Under the pieces are notes generated by a model that was not told the origin of the DNA, did not search any database, and worked only from the letters and a program-made list of their open reading frames with translations. DNA of 13,046 bases. Source: Spirochaetaceae bacterium. Lineage in GTDB: Bacteria > Spirochaetota > Spirochaetia > Treponematales > Breznakiellaceae. Positions 11,998 through 13,046 of the stretch are shown in pieces (position 1 is the first letter of the stretch; each line of letters opens with the position of its first letter). The stretch covers positions 1 to 13,046 of the forward strand of contig JAIRMP010000249.1 of NCBI GenBank assembly GCA_031258615.1. The letters run 5' to 3'. Position numbers and translations under genes: made by a program.

Positions 11998-13046
11998 TCA
12001 ACTAATTTTCCATTCCCCTATCGTGCGTTTCTCCGTGTCGAAGACTACGCCGGCCTTTACAAGACGCCGTCCGTCAGCGGTGTACGGCACGAGGTATCCC
12101 TTCTCGTCAATCTGTTTTAACGCCTCGTCCGCCGTGCCGTTCTTGTCTATCTTGAACTCAAACACGTATATGCTGTCTTTCGTCTTCACAACGGCGTCGG
12201 CGCGCCCCGTGGCGCTCTTAACTTCAACATCTATATAATGCCCCAGCAATACAAGCGTCACGTAAAATATAGTCTGAAAGTATTTTTCATCCTTTGCCGT
12301 ATTCAAATCGTAGGGTATCAACGCAAAAAAAGCTTTCAACTGCGTGAAAAATGTTTCCATCTCCCCGTTTCTAAGCGAATCCGAAAATTCCCCTATATAA
12401 AAACCCGTCCGCTCCCGCGGCGCCCGCATGATCCTGGGCAGTAAATTGCTAAAAAAACCGTACCTCACTTCCTCGTTCGGAAAGTCCAGATTGTAACGTT
12501 GCTTGTCCGCGTCATAGCCCGCTATCGTCAAATAGCCGCTCTGGTACAGAAGCGGCACGGGCGTTGTATCCCCGGGCTGATAGTCGTTTATATCGGTTCC
12601 GTCTATAGAGATCCCGCCGTCAAATTTCGATAAATCAAACTTTGTACGCTCAAGTTCATGGAACAGAAACGTAGGCGTACCGCTGGCGAACCAGTAGTAC
12701 TGTATTTCCCTTTTGCTAAATGTGTTCAGTACGCTGAACGGATTGTACACGCTCTCGCCGCTTTTATAAAAATGATAGCCGTTAAAATTCCGCCTTATCA
12801 GCGCAAAAGTTTCTTCAAAACTTTTATTGTCCTCCGCCGCCAGAGCATTCAACTCCGGCGTAAAATAGTCCAGTAATTCCGCTTCCGTTATCCCGCAGAC
12901 GGCGGCGTAGTCCCGGGATAAACCTATCTCGTTAAGCTGGTTCATGTCGCTGAATATGCTCACCTTCGAAAACCGCGTAACGCCAGTGAGCATCACGAAG
13001 CGCAAAGCGGCGTCCGCGCTCTTTAACACTCCGTAAAAAGGCTTCA
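11998..13046 (-). CDS. AAA-ATPase-like / PD-(D/E)XK protein, C-terminal part (5' end outside window)
   Basis: Only the last 349 residues are present; the frame stays open to the window edge, reading KPFYGVLKSADAALRF before the first possible GTG at 13029. The visible part starts in the AAA-ATPase-like domain (FVMLTGVTRFSKVSIFSDMN is a family landmark) and passes through the YHFYKSGESVYNPFSVL region. It ends in a PD-(D/E)XK fold whose likely active site is GRADAVVKTKD then YVFEFK (Asp, Glu, Lys), followed by ALKQIDEKGY. These proteins (AAA-ATPase-like plus PDDEXK_9) are often present in many copies in Bacteroidetes and spirochetes; their role is not established, with DNA processing, mobile-element ties or defence suggested. 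Motifs are intact, so the gene is probably functional. It is the only gene here that is cut off. Confidence 0.9.
   Translation of the reverse strand, partial: KPFYGVLKSADAALRFVMLTGVTRFSKVSIFSDMNQLNEIGLSRDYAAVCGITEAELLDYFTPELNALAAEDNKSFEETFALIRRNFNGYHFYKSGESVYNPFSVLNTFSKREIQYYWFASGTPTFLFHELERTKFDLSKFDGGISIDGTDINDYQPGDTTPVPLLYQSGYLTIAGYDADKQRYNLDFPNEEVRYGFFSNLLPRIMRAPRERTGFYIGEFSDSLRNGEMETFFTQLKAFFALIPYDLNTAKDEKYFQTIFYVTLVLLGHYIDVEVKSATGRADAVVKTKDSIYVFEFKIDKNGTADEALKQIDEKGYLVPYTADGRRLVKAGVVFDTEKRTIGEWKIS

Noticed and set aside
1..13046. CRISPR array, prophage or insertion-sequence transposase
   Set aside because: No regularly spaced repeats, phage structural genes or transposase motifs were seen in any frame.

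Overview
The window looks like chromosome from a spirochete, most likely a Treponema of the insect-gut type. This is inferred from gene content: spoVG beside a tRNA-Gln that has no encoded CCA, a large family of AAA-ATPase/PD-(D/E)XK proteins, a transmembrane LysM protein with an Hsp70-like cytoplasmic domain, cbiD, and roughly 50% GC genes separated by AT-rich or repeat-rich gaps. No marker here fixes the species.

Left part (1-1164): a small one-TM protein gene (163-603) sits between two degraded copies of a 'GCAATGACGG' dispersed repeat. It is followed by an 18-bp-stem hairpin, a probable relic of an FKBP-type isomerase, a terminator and a run of 14 G.

Sugar part (1165-4589): two leftward genes, an MsAcT-like SGNH/GDSL esterase and a Gfo/Idh/MocA oxidoreductase very like the KijD10/SpnN/OleW sugar 3-ketoreductases, diverge from an NDP-hexose 2,3-dehydratase (EvaA/TylCVI type). 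The dehydratase and 3-ketoreductase catalyse consecutive steps in 2,6-dideoxysugar nucleotide synthesis. The shared intergenic region carries at least four perfect dyads. This is the most interesting unit in the window.

Repeat part (4590-5055): two copies of a ~44-bp element whose hairpin stems differ in sequence but keep pairing, a terminator, and a possible 47-aa gene.

Middle part (5056-8167): a leftward cluster that probably forms one operon: a 499-aa membrane protein with three repeated soluble modules, a lipoprotein, an FmdB-type zinc-ribbon protein, and a double zinc-ribbon membrane-anchored protein. A 16-bp palindrome lies just before the first gene.

Right part (8302-13046): cbiD (cobalamin ring methylation, leftward) diverges from a bacteriohemerythrin gene that has a near-consensus promoter so close to its ATG that the mRNA may be leaderless. 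Then come a converging tRNA-Gln(TTG), spoVG, the Hsp70-SBD/TM/LysM gene with a clear sigma-70 promoter, and the C-terminal part of an AAA-ATPase/PD-(D/E)XK gene cut by the window edge.
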